Assembly (NCBI GenBank): GCA_009829735.1
Contig: CM020618.1
Span: 3,098,882-3,162,881 of the forward strand
Length of the DNA stretch: 64,000 nucleotides
Direction: 5' to 3'
DNA from: Pyropia yezoensis
Taxonomy: Eukaryota; Rhodophyta; Bangiophyceae; Bangiales; Bangiaceae
The translations under genes and the position numbers were made by a program. This document shows positions 51,072-62,257 of the stretch, piece after piece (positions within the stretch are counted from its first letter, which is position 1; the number at the start of each line of letters is the position of its first letter). Below the pieces are notes generated by a model. The model saw only the letters and a list, made by a program, of their open reading frames with translations, was not told where the DNA came from and ran no database searches.

Positions 51072-53428
51072 CTACTCGCCTGTGGAGATGCCCCGCACGT
51101 CCAGCTGCAGGATATCCGCGGTCACCCCCAGGAGCCCCCCCACGGACGGCACCGTCCGCCCCCAGTCGCCGTGCACAAACTCCTTGACGTACGTGCCCGC
51201 GGCGGTGGTCACGTCCACCACCGCCACCCGCGGGGTCACCGCCCGCACCACCCGACACGCCGTGACGGCGCGGATGCGCGTCGCAGACGTCCGCCGGTGG
51301 AGCACCCGCAGGGGGGTGGCCTGCCGTAGCAGCAGCGCGCCCGTGGCAGCGTCCCAGGGGGAGCTCCCGTCGGGCAGGCGGTAGGGGGGGAGGGCCCCGC
51401 CGTCGGCCGCCGCCGCCCCCGCGTCGTCTGTGGTGGGATTACCGTTGGCGGCCGCTGCCGCGGGCGGCGGGTCTGCCGCCGCCACCGCCACCGCCACCCC
51501 GCCGCCGTCGTCGAGGCGGCGGCGTTTGACGTCGACCGCTACCACCGGCGACTCCCCGCCCGCGGGGGGGGCGCCCGCCTCCGCCGCTGCCGCGGGCGGG
51601 GGCGCCCCCCCCGCGGCGGCGGCGTCGTCGCCCCACGTCAGGCGGGCGTGCAGCACCACCTCTGGGACGGGGCGGTCAAACCACACGACGCACCGGTACA
51701 GCTTGCGCTTGTTCACCTCGGCGTCCTTGACCCAGGTCTCGCCCCCGCCGCCCCCCCCCTCCGGCCCCCCGCCCCCACCCCGGCCGGCGGCGGCGCCTGC
51801 CGCCACACTGGGGGGAAGCCCGCCGAGGCCGCGGACGTCCACCAGACCCCGCCCCGCGGCGCGCATCAGGCGCTCGAGGGCGGCGTAGCCCGTCTCGCCC
51901 CCCCCCCCCGACCCCACCGGCTCGGAGAGCAGGTCTGGGTGGATGCTCGGCGAGGCGACGCGGACGACAAACGGGCGCCCCCCCCCCAGCATCCGCACGT
52001 CCACATCCTCCCGGCCGCCCGCGGAGAAGGTCACCCCAACCGAGCCGCCCGGCCCGGGCGGCGCGGTCAGCGCGGCGGTCAGTGCGGGCGGCAGCAGCAG
52101 CTCCTCCACGGACGTGGCCGACGCGGCCACCCGGGTGGGGCCGTCGTACCACGCCGTCTGGGAGACCCGCCGGGACGCCTTGGTGTAGTGGCCTGCCAGG
52201 GATAGGGGCGGCAGACAGGCGACCGCCGCAATGGTGCACGGCCCCGCGGGGGGGGGGGGCGGGAAGGGCACCCGGCTGCCAAACGTCGCCGCGTCCATTG
52301 CCGCCACCACCCGCGCCATAGCGCCCGCCGACACGCGCGGTGCCGTGGGGGCGGCCGCCGCGGCGGGTGCGTCGCCGTCGCCAATGCCGTCGCCAGCGGC
52401 GGCGGCCGCCGCCCCGGCCTGGGGCTGCTTGTCCTTGTCGCGCCCCCCCCCGCCGGGGCGCCACCGCCGATTGCGCCGCTCGGGCACCGCACACCCGCCC
52501 AGCGCCGCCGCCGCCGCGTCGTCGGCGGCTGGGTGGGCCCACGAGACGCCCACCTCCACCCCCCCGCCGGGGGCGTAGACGAGGCCCGTCGCGGCGTCGA
52601 GGCGGCCGCCCAGCGCCCACTTGACCGCCTCCCGCAGCGGCAGCGGCCCGCGGGCGGGGACGGCCCAGCCGGCGCCCGCCGCTGCAGCGGCGGCCGCCTC
52701 AAACGACCGGGACCGCACAATGTCCGCGGCGGGGGGGAGCGTCACTGACAGGCGGTAGGTGCCGACGTGGAGGAGTGGCTGCCGGGAAGGCGGGGCCGGG
52801 GAGCTGCTCGGGGAGCCACCGCTGCTGTCGAGGCGCACGCCCGCGAGGCGGGCGGCCACGTCGGCGGGGGTGCCCCGCGCGAGCGGCAGCCGCCGCACCG
52901 CTGCGACCGCCGCGGCGAGTGACGCGTCCTGCAGGATGCCCAGACAGCACGGGCACGGCGGGACTGGGGGGGCCCACACGATAGACGGCACCGCGGCAGT
53001 GGCGGCCGACGCTGCCGCCGCCTCCGACGCTGGCGTAGCAGCAGCGGCGGAGCCGCCGCCATTGCCACTGCCGCTGCCGCTGCCGCCGGCCGCGGCGGCG
53101 GCGACGGGCCGCAACGGCGGTGGGGGTGACGAGGGGGGGGTGGTCCCCGGCCGCCCCCCCCCCCCGCCGGCCGTCCCTTTGCCCCCCCGACCAGCGCGGC
53201 GACGGCGGCCTGCGCAGACGCCTCGTCCCCCGCAAACGCCTGCCACCGGCGGGCGCCGAGCGCCCGCAGGGCGCACCGCGCGCACGCGCCCGCCGCGGCG
53301 ACCGCGGCGGCGGCGGCTGCCGCCGCGGGGGGCGCCATGGGCGGCGCGCCGGCGGCGGGGGTTGGGGGGGGGTTGGCGGCGGAGGCGGACGCCGAGGCGG
53401 GGGGGGGTGGGGAGGGGGTGGGGGGCAT
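51072..53428 (-). CDS. PUS10: tRNA pseudouridine synthase Pus10, one apparent frameshift
   Basis: Pus10 makes pseudouridine 54/55 in tRNAs. The N-terminal part, from ATG at 53428, has CARCALRALG in one frame. After a tract with G8 (53133-53140) and C12 (53154-53165) on the plus strand the reading continues in another frame with PPCPCCLGILQ, completing the two CxxC pairs of the accessory domain. Then come GHYTKASRRVSQTAW, the catalytic loop FSAGGREDVDVRMLG with its Asp, RPFVVRVASP, EVNKRKLYRC, TPLRVLHRR and the signature AGTYVKEFVHGDWGRT, ending ADILQLDVRGIS. All these are Pus10-specific. Around 780 residues if joined, longer than the human enzyme (529) because of Ala/Gly inserts. The frameshift is most likely a homopolymer miscount. 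Confidence 0.92.
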
Positions 53429-55734
53429 GGTAGTTTCCAGTGACGATGGGGGGGGGGGGGGGATACCGTACCAGCGCGGCGAAGGAACTCGGTGCACAAG
53501 GTCATCCGACTGGGACGCGGGGGGGAGAGAGTCTCTACTACTAGAGAGTTTTTGCAACCAGTTCGTACGAAGCATTCGTGGCTATTTCGTGGGAAGAGCA
53601 AACGTAAATCAATTGCAAAGGTGGGCTGGATTGTGAGTTTTTGCACACCGTCGACTGAGTGGGATCGGGCTTCAAGACCACCCGACTCCCCCCCGAAGCG
53701 CACCCTGAACCACTCTCCCGCATCAAGTGCAGACAAGGGACCGCCCGGGGTACCGCCAGTTGATTTCCGCTAGGATGGAGCACGCAGGAGGGGTAGGGAC
53801 AGAAAAAGTGAGGTGCCACCTGGGGGGAAGGGACGACAGTCTGGAGGGGGCGACCTCAGTACATGGGCAGGAGACAAAGACGAGGGGAATCGAGGGAACT
53901 ACGACAACAATAAAATGATGTCTTCTCTCACACATCCGACCCTTGTTCCCCGCGTCTGCGCCTAAAGGTGGCACCTACTGGCCAGGGAGACGGGCTGTAT
54001 CGTCCGTCTGGCTGCATCCCGGCCGCCCGCCGGTGAACTCGCCCATTCGGTCGTTCACACGTTCTCCATCAACAAGCGGCGGCAGTCCACCCAGCCACTA
54101 GCCTTCCGCCTCCGCCTTCTTCCCCTGCCGTAGTTGTCAAGTGGTGACGAAAGGTTGTCTGTCACCATGGGTTATGTAGTCCGCCGCCGGGAAAGCGGGC
54201 CCCACCCCCCCTGCGACGACATCCGAGGGGGGGCTTATGACACTTTTTATGACACGTTGTGCATATGGATCCCCAGATGTCGACGTAGGGAGGCCCTTAT
54301 ACCGATAAATGGTACTGTAATTCAATCGTGGGATCTTGACGCCACTTGGCACTACGTGGCGTACGTGTCGCGCCACGTTGCCCCATTTGATCCCACGAAC
54401 GGGTTGCAAAAACTCTCTTCTGGAGAGTTTTTGCAACCCGTTCGTGGGATCAAAAGGAGTACCTATCTATCTATTTATCGGTACTGTACAGGCAGGGTAC
54501 GATCTGGATTAGCATCCTATAATCCTGACCAAGAAGGTACATTTCTGATTACCTAAGCTAATGAGGAACGACTAAAATTTAGGGAACGGTGCGGCTGACA
54601 GCAAAACGTGTGACGTACGCCACGTGCCGCAGGGGTAGGAGCCACGTGCCCCTGGGGTAGGTCCCGGGCGCTGGTGACAGCGAGGGGGCGTGCGCACGTG
54701 GGTGAGACGGAGGGTCATCCCCTAAGCGGAGACGTTCTCGTTGGTGCTCATGCTCCCCCCCCCGGCCAGCTACACACGAAAGTGACCCTGTCAACCCTCC
54801 TTTTAGGCGACCGGAGCCTCCTCTCTGCCGCGCCCCCATGCTCTCACTGCGCCTGGGCGGCTGGGTGCGCCGCCGCCCGGCCGCTTTTACTTTTCCGCCT
54901 CTTGGCTGGTGGCTGGCCGTCCCCCGGCGGCCGCCACGAGCAGCTGCCACCATGGGTCTTTCACCGCCCGCGCCTTCCACCGTTGGCAAGAGCCCGAGCA
55001 GACTGTCCATCGCCCCCCGAGCCACCGGCACCGGCCGGGCACTCCTCCCCCGCGGCCGGCGCCGCATGGACCCCCCGCCTTCACCACTGCCAGCGTTGGT
55101 GAGCTACAGCTAAAGCTCAGCCTGCAGGGGAGCCTAGGTGCGCGGTGCGCCCACAGCCCGTGGCCATCACCAGGGTGTCAATTATTTCTCGGTCGTGGGG
55201 ATTACCAGGCACAGTGGACGATTGCCTACTACTTGAGAGAGAGCACGGCACGGCATCAATGAAGATTGCAACTTAATCTGAACCAGACAGCCTCGTTGCG
55301 AGGCCTTCTTCCCCATCAGGCGTGAAATAGGTCGCAAGTATGAAAGAAGTTCTTCGAAAGTAATCATGCAAGCTAATGAATACAATATTTAGTGCAATCG
55401 GCGACCTGGTCAGCGCTGGCGCGCGGGCGCGCTGCCCTGCGGAGGAGCGGTCCCGGAAAGCTTCTCCGCCACTCTTCCTGGCTGCTTCTCGTCCTGCTGC
55501 CTGGGTTCTGAGCGGAAGAAGCACGCAATACAAAGGTCTGGGTTACTCTTCTGTCTTTTGTTGCACTCAGTGAGATAGACAGCGTCGTGGTGGAGTGGCG
55601 TGTCATACCATTCCAAGGACGGTTGCTACAGTTCTGGTGCTTTGTGGTCCTGAGTCTTTGCGTCAAGAATGTCGCAGCTAGCATCTGAAGTGAGGTCACG
55701 CCTGAAGTATGGCATATTCCCCCCGTGACGCGCC
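53429..55734. other. Intergenic with inverted-repeat sequences
   Basis: Lower GC than most of the window and without gene motifs. It holds related repeats at 53541, 53634 and 54387-54453, a CTAT microsatellite near 54465, and a lower-GC patch at about 55255-55400. Short frames here have no support. The Pus10 upstream region lies at its left edge. Confidence 0.5.
54387..54453. repeat. Perfect 31-bp inverted repeat, 5-base spacer
   Basis: The left arm 54387-54417 (TTGATCCCACGAACGGG, then TTGCAAAAACTCTC) is the exact inverse of 54423-54453. The spacer is TTCTG. Weaker outer symmetry exists: CCGATAAATGGTACTGTA near 54301 against ATTTATCGGTACTGTA near 54473. GAGAGTTTTTGCAACCAGTTCGT recurs at about 53543, and GTGAGTTTTTGCACACCGT at about 53634, so the arm belongs to a small repeat family. 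Probably a foldback MITE. Confidence 0.85.
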
Positions 55735-56058
55735 ATGGCCGCCCGCCCCGCACTACCAGTGACCGTAGCGGCGGTCTTTGCCGTCGCTGTCGCCATGGCC
55801 ATGGCCGCTGCCACTGTGGCGGGCGTAATGGCGCCGGCTGCGACGGCGGCGGCGATGGCAGCGGCAGCGGCGGTACCCACCGAGGCGCCCACCGCTGGCT
55901 GCACGGCCGCCCTGTCCGCCTGCCTCGACGGCCTGGTCCCAGGTGGAGCCTGCGCCACGCCCCTGCCCGTGCCGCCCGCGTCGGCGCCTCCCCCGCTGCG
56001 GTCCCCCCAGGGGTACAACCTGACCCCACTCCGACCCGGGGTCATCAAGATCACCTGA
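55735..56058 (+). CDS. Small putative secreted protein
   Basis: 107 codons from ATG at 55735. Residues 1-45 are very hydrophobic (VTVAAVFAVAVAMAMAAATV), either a long signal peptide or an N-terminal anchor. The rest has three cysteines (AGCTAALSACLDG, GGACATP), a Pro-rich linker and ends GYNLTPLRPGVIKIT. The end looks like the lead-in of a metallo-beta-lactamase fold (...PGV..IT), so this could be a truncated gene or a first exon. A minus-strand frame covers the same DNA but lacks features. Tentative. Confidence 0.35.
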   Translation: MAARPALPVTVAAVFAVAVAMAMAAATVAGVMAPAATAAAMAAAAAVPTEAPTAGCTAALSACLDGLVPGGACATPLPVPPASAPPPLRSPQGYNLTPLRPGVIKIT

Positions 56059-56984
56059 TCCCCTCTTGCGTCACGCTGTGGGTGGCGCCGCGGCCGCTGC
56101 GTCCTGTGCCAGCGGAAGGGCGAAGAGCAATCGATTTTGCGGCGCCACAGTTGAAAACGACGCGCTGTTGTGCGTGTCCGCCTCTTAACGGGCAGGCTAG
56201 CCGCACTCGCGAGATCAGTGGACCGGGTGCATGCTATGGCAGCACCCCGTCGCGGACGGACGCGGGAACCTGTGTTTAATAGTAGCCTACGTGCTGTTAC
56301 ATAGATCATACGTACTGTGACGCCATCACAGTCACGGTGACGATGACCGTCGAGGCCCGCTGGTCGAGTCCCAAACAAGTGAGTCGGATCCTGTGTCTTG
56401 ACTGGTACAGTCCTTTTTTCCAGGTCCAAACAGTTGCCTTCCGCCTATCCTCCTCAAACGGGTGTAAATTGATATAGACCAAGCACGGCTTCAGTCGTGC
56501 CACATCCCCTGGCTCCTGTACAGCCCCCTCCCCCATCTTATTTCTTTCTCTTTCAAACACAGCCGCTGCTGTGCCAAGCCCGGACTGCGGCGTCAAGAGC
56601 GCCAGTGTCGGTGACCGCCACGAGCGAAGAGCGGTTGGGCAAGACGCACGCAGCCGCGACTAGGGGTTCCAACGTTTGGCAAAGAGGGTCAAGTGAGGGC
56701 CCTCCTCAACCTGCGCCGTCGCCCTCCCGTATCCACGCTAGCTTCACACATCAACTGTACAGTACATGCCGGTCATGGTGCGAACGAACAGCTGTGTACT
56801 GTTTTCCCCCACACACAGGGCATGCTGTACTGTGGAAGAGCGGGCAGCGGCGGCCGCAGCTGGGGCGGACCTGTCGTGGGCCGAATCACAGAATCTATTA
56901 CGTACGCCCAGGCAAAGAGTGCGAGAGACCCCAATATATTGCCCCTACCCCCCCCCCCTTCCCTACACCCATCCGTCGCACACC
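56059..56984. other. Intergenic
   Basis: Moderate GC, no gene motifs. TGTACAGTACATG lies near 56755. The right edge is the 3' flank of the K+ channel gene. Confidence 0.5.
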
Positions 56985-57601
56985 CTACTTCACCCCTGCG
57001 CAGTCCGCATAGTCAATCGTCCCCGACCCACTCACGTCTCGGGCGTCAAAGCTGGCGCGGAGGGCGTCGAGCTCCCCCCGGCTCACCCGCCCCGTCCGCA
57101 GCAGCATCATGTACAGGTACTCTGCCCAGCTGACCCGCCCGTCCCCTGCCAGGTCCGCGGCCGCCAGGTCGGCCACCCCAAATGGCGCCGCCAGCAACCG
57201 CCCCACGGCCCGACGCACCTTGGCACGCCCCCGCGACGCAGCGGCGGCGGCGACGGCGCGTGCAAGCGTCACCTCTGCCACCAGCAGCCAAATGACGGCA
57301 AACGCGCGGCCGCCAGTGGTGGCGGGCGTCGTGTCCCCATACCCCACCGTCGACGCGCCGGTGGTGGCAAGGTACAGCGCGTCCAGAGGGGGGAGGCCGT
57401 CCAAGGCCGCAAAGCCGACAGTGCCGGCCGCGAGGGTGACCACCGACAGGCAGAAGAGCGCGCCCACCCGCGCCCGGTCCGCAGCGGCTTCCACCGCGTC
57501 GGTGGTGCCGGTTGGGTGGGGGGGCGCAAGGTGCTGCGCTGCGCCATGGCCGTCGGCGGGGGCCGACGCGCCTCCGCCGCCGCCGCCATCGTCGCCGCTG
57601 C

Positions 57602-57640
<39 letters not shown>

Positions 57641-59227
57641 CACCGCCGACGCCACCGCCGCGGTTGGCAAACAGGTGCGCCAGCACCACCTCCTCTTGCC
57701 TGTCCACGAGCGTACCAACAAGGTGCGCCAATGCAGCAGTGGCCAAGAGGATGGATACGAGGATGAATAGGATCGTAAACGCCTTGGCGGCGGGCCGCGT
57801 TGGCACAAAATCCCCAAACCCGACCGTCAGCATCTGCCTCAGTGGTGCGGGGAGAAGGGGTTAAGGGGGGAGAGAGCTCGGCCGGGGGGAGTGACCGGCA
57901 CAGTTGGGGTCCCGACGACGAGCAAAACAGCAAGTGTAGGGATAGGGGCCACCCACAAGACGGTGCACCGGGTCAGCGCCAGTCCTCACCACCATCCGCC
58001 CCTCCCGGCTCTCGGTCACGCCTGTGCACGACCTCTCATGCACACGCTCGGCACACCGGCGCTCCCTCCCTCTGTCACCGACGCTGCTGCACCATGACGC
58101 CCACCTCCGCCCGATATCCTCCCCTTCCCACCCCAACGAACAGTCACCACGCAGAAGTACAGACAGTCGAGCCACGGCCACCCCTCCAACACCCGGTACA
58201 CCGTCATGCCCACCGTCAGGTGGGTGGCCACCGCAGCTGCGGCCGCCCACCACAGGCGCTCCGCGTCAGCCTCCTCGTCTGCAAGCCCCCCCAGCAGCCG
58301 TGCCACCCGTTCATCCACTTCAGCGGCCGCCGCCGCTTGCGCAGCAGCCGCCGCGACGGTTGCACCGTCGCCACCGCCGCCGCTACCGCCACCGCCACTG
58401 CCGCTGCCACCCCCATAATTGCCGTCTTCACCCCCATCGATGCCACCACGGCCCCCATCACCGCCACCACGACCTCCATCACCGCCGCCACTACCCCCAT
58501 CAACGCCGCCTTCACGGCCGCTGCCAGTAGCACCGCCACCGCCGCCATCGTCACCCGTCCCACACGCGTCATAACCCCGCGCCGCGCCAGGCGGTCTGCC
58601 CACATTCACCGCGGCGGTGGGGCGTGCCGCGGATCCCCCCGCCGCCGCGCCGACCACCGTCGGCACCCACAACCCGGGGATGCCACCTGCCGGGCGGCCG
58701 CCGCCCCCGCCGCGACCGCCCGCCGGTGGGGGCCGCGGCGTCAGGCCCACCCGCTCCGCCGTCCGCCGCAGGCGCCCCACCGAGTGGCCACCTCCGCTTT
58801 GGCCCCCTCCAGCACCAGCACCATGTGCGGCGGCAGCAGCAGCGGCGGCGGTGGCGCGGGGCTGGCAGGGGGGGTCCACCCCCACCCCCCCTACCCCCGC
58901 GGCGCTCGCCGGCCGCCACAGCCGCAGCAGCGGCGTGGCGACGTCATGGGCGTCAGCGCCGGGGGCCGCACCCGCGGCGGCCGCCATGGAGGTGTCGATG
59001 GCCGCCGTCCTGGCACCGTCGGTGGCGCGGCGGGCGGCCCAGTGGGAAGGGGGGGTGGCGTGGGACACGGCTGTGGGCACCGCCGCCGCCGCCGCTCCCG
59101 AATGCCGCCGCGGCGCGGCGGGTGGCCGCCCGGCCGCCGCGGCGGTCGGGCGGGTGCCGCCAACGGGAGAGTCCCCGGGCGGGAGCGCCGCCGCCGGCCA
59201 GTCGTGGGGCGCTGGGGGCGGAGACAT
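56985..59227 (-). CDS. Two-pore K+ channel (TPK/KCO-type) with EF-hands, one intron
   Basis: Exons 59227-58142 and 57833-56985 join to 644 codons. The intron (58141-57834, 308 bases) has donor GTGACT/GTTCGT and acceptor GAGGCAG/ATG in phase 0. Splicing rebuilds the first pore as LYFCVVT-MLTVGFGDFVP; neither exon alone contains a complete pore. The second filter, STVGYGDTTP, is near residue 523. Membrane helices precede and follow each pore (LTVGMTVYRVLEG, FTILFILVSILLATAALAHL, LFCLSVVTLAAGTVGF, AFAVIWLLVAEVTLA). The C-terminus has two EF-hand-like loops, DLAGDGRVSWAEY and DARDVSGSGTIDY, the layout of plant vacuolar TPK channels gated by calcium. The long N-terminus is Ala/Gly-rich, with a degenerate GGDGGRGG repeat before the first helix. 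Poly-Gly also sits between the pores. Confidence 0.9.
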
Positions 59228-62200
59228 GGCCGGGGAGGAGGGAAGTGGAAACGAGGGGGTATAATCCGTTGAGGAGAGTGACGGCGGGGGGGGGATAACC
59301 CTGTCAGAGGAAGAGGGGGGCGCCCGGAACGAGGGACGGGGGGGGGGGGGGGAGGGAGGGAGAGATGCTGCTCCACAGGCGGGTGGGCCAGAGACCAGCA
59401 AGGAGGAGCAGAGGCTCGCGCACCACTGGGGAGAGGACACCGCCACCAGGGGAAACAACACCCTGGGCTGCAGGGGGGGGGGGGGGGAGCTGGCGCACGC
59501 GCTCCTCCCGCAGCAGAGCGGGGGAACGGAAGACCAGCGCCGCGCCGCGGGCAAAGCCCGGACCCCAGGGGGAGCGACCCCGCCGCGGGCTGCCTGGCAA
59601 ACGGGAGCCGCCAGCTACCGCGCCCCCCGCGGCAGGCCGCCGCTGCCCTCCACCCCCCCCGCCTCCCCCCCTACCTCCCGTCATCCCAGCCTACCGCCCC
59701 GCTGGACGGACGGCTGGCCACCGCCGCCGGCTCCCCCCCACTCACTCCGGCCGCTCCTCGTAGCCGCCGTCATCGACGCCGCCGCCCCGCCGCCGACCGC
59801 CAGCCCGCAGGCCGCCCGCCGTTGCCCAGGCGCGGCGGCCGACGGCCAGGGAAGGAGTCGGCCGTCTGACAGCAGGCGAGCCGCCGAGCGTTGGGGGAAC
59901 TGTCCGCCTGACTGCGGCGAGGGGGCGACGGCAACAGGGTGTGGGGAGGCGGAGGGGGGAGGGGGGAGGGGTAGTAGGGGCGCTCCTGGCAGCCGCGCGT
60001 CAGTCCCCCCCCCCCCGTCCCCACCACACCTCCCCACCCAATCCACCCTCACAGCAGCGACTACATGTATACCCCCCGCTAGCAGGCGGGGGGGGGGGGT
60101 CGAAAGCGAGCCGAGCCGCAGCCGGCTGCCACGTCAGTCAACGGCCTGCCGGGGCGGCACTGGCGGCCGCCGCCCATGGGCGCACAGTGGGGCACCGCGG
60201 TGGGGAGTAGTGGGCTCACCGGCGGTCGACGGCGAGGGGAGGGGGAGGCGGGGAGAGGAGACGCGCGATGCCAGACGTTGCCCGCACCTATCGGATGAGG
60301 GCATACCCACCCACGTGACTAATGTATGGTGCTTTTCCCGAAAATGGTCACACCGGTGTGGGAACGCAACCTTCGACGCAACCAGCAGTCACACGTGGCC
60401 CACTCGATCACGGGACTGGTCCTCATTTAATTGACCAATGCGAGCACTTTGCCAGCACAAGCACTCCGCCTCGAGACATTCTGCTCGACATCGAGACTAC
60501 TCCACTCCGGGTACGCGTATCCGTCTGACACCAGTTTTTCACAAGTGATACCAGTTTTTCAAAACTTCCGGTTATATAGAAAACACACAGTGTTTACATA
60601 GCAAAATCGATGTGAGCACGGGAAAAAAACAAGCACCAGCTGCGCATCGACTCGCGCCAAAAATAGAAGCGGGCATAAAGGCAAACGGTGCGTCACACGG
60701 ATGGACGCGCCAACTCATGGGCTCTCCAGGGATGTAAAGAAGGCCCAAAGAGGCGGGCTCTTCGCCGCGCCACGCCCCGCTGAGTAGAAAAAAGGCGGCT
60801 CTGCAAGAGAGAATTACAATCCAAATACCTCGTCGGGGGGCCCATCTGACTGCTTGAGCGGCGTGCCCCGCGCTTCCCGCCGCCGCATACGCCCACCTCT
60901 CCGCCTACTCTCTGTCTTCCCCCCCTCCCCTGGATGCACCGCTCTTCTCCACTACCCTGCAGGGGCAGGGATGGCTCCTCTGCCCCTATGCAAAGTTCCG
61001 GCCGCGTCAGAGACGCCGCTGCCGCGCTGACGCCTCGCACCAGGCAGGCAACAGGGAGAAGACCTGCCCGGTGCGACCCCCCCTGCCCCCTTCCTGCCTG
61101 GTATAAGCAACCCATATCCTCCCTACCTGGCCGCGGACCTTCTCAGTCGGGCACCCGCCGCCCCTCCCCTGTTGGGTCGGGGTACTCCTTCTCCTCCCCC
61201 CCTTGCTGCGGTCCTCCTGGGTCGGACGGCCGCCCCCCTCCCCTGTTGGGTCGGGGTACCCCATCCCATCCTCCTTGGCTGCGGTCCTGCTCGGTCGGAC
61301 CGCCGCCCTCCTCCCCTGTTGGTTCCGGAACCCCCCCCCCCTGCTCCGTGGCTACGGTCCTGCTCGGTCGGACCGCGGCCCCTTTCCCCTGTTGGGTTGG
61401 GGTACCCCATCCCCTCCCCCCCTAGCTGCGGCCCTGCTCGGTCGGACCGCCGCCCCCCTCCTCTATTGGCTCGGGGAACCCCATCCTTCCCCCTCTTGCC
61501 GTGCCCTTGCCTGGACGGAGCCCCCTACCCCCACCCTGATTGGTCGGGGTGTGGCGTTCTGAGCCCCTGGGACCGTTGGAACCCGGGAGACTGACTTGGG
61601 ACCCGGCTGGCAGCGTTACGTGGAACCACGCGCTGGCCGAGGATCCCTGTATCGGTGGCCCGGGGCAGTGGCGACACGCCCGGTGCCCTGATTGGTCACC
61701 CGGAGCGGCGGACTTGCCGGTTTGGGGCATACTGACCTTCGGGTTATTTGTTTGATTTTTCGCATTTGTTTTCCTTGCGTGATTTCGTGTCTTTCCCCTT
61801 TTTCCCACTGGGTTTTTTAGGGGATTGACATTTGTGTGTGGGGGGATTTCGCTTGCTTTTTGTGTGTTGGCCCGGTGAGCGGCCGGTGCCTTGCTGGCAC
61901 TTGGCCTGCTGGGGGCGCCCTCTGGGGGCCTCGCTCAGGGCCCCTGGAGGGGCCAGGGGGGGAGGTTCTTGAGGGGTGCTCCGGGGTTCTCCCCGGGGCC
62001 ATCTTGTAAAATCAACAGTACTTTGGGTTCCTTCTCCCTCGGGCTTTTGTCCTGTTTACCTTTGCCTCGTATCGTGCCGGGCGAGTGGATCAGCAAGGGC
62101 TCTTACCTGTTCCTTCCTGGGCTTCGGACTGTGGTCTCTGTGTGTGTGGTTGTGGTTTCTGGGTCCGGGAATCTGGGTCCCATTACGCTACACGGGGCAC

Positions 62201-62257
62201 CCCATCCCGTCCTGCTCCGTAAGTCCTGCTGCTGAGCCCCCGCCGGCTACCGCAAGG
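59228..62257. other. 3-kb intergenic region before the pogo-like gene
   Basis: No supported gene. The first kilobase is G/C-run DNA. A lower-GC patch (about 60470-60670) has a twofold direct repeat of GATACCAGTTTTTCA / GACACCAGTTTTTCA at about 60529 and 60549. The 73-bp array occupies 61144-61560. From 61730 to 62257 the sequence is T-rich and may be the transposon's 5' untranslated part. Confidence 0.5.
61144..61560. repeat. Tandem array of about 73-bp units
   Basis: Five to six degenerate units share TCGGTCGGACCGCCGCCC, CCTGTTGGGTCGGGGTACC and GCTGCGGTCCTGC. The start of the shared TCGGTCGG lies at 61291, 61364 and 61438, giving a 73-74 base period. Outer copies are more diverged. It lies about 700 bases upstream of the transposase start and could be subterminal repeats where the transposase binds, or an unrelated minisatellite. 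One frame stays open right through because the period is nearly 3n. Confidence 0.8.

Noticed and set aside
53492-53773. Short frame over the repeat at 53541
   Set aside because: It lies on a dispersed inverted-repeat sequence and has no coding features.
55626-56429. 267-codon minus-strand frame opposite the small secreted protein
   Set aside because: It shows Arg-rich and Ala-rich blocks with no motif. The plus frame has a signal-peptide-like start, though both calls are weak.
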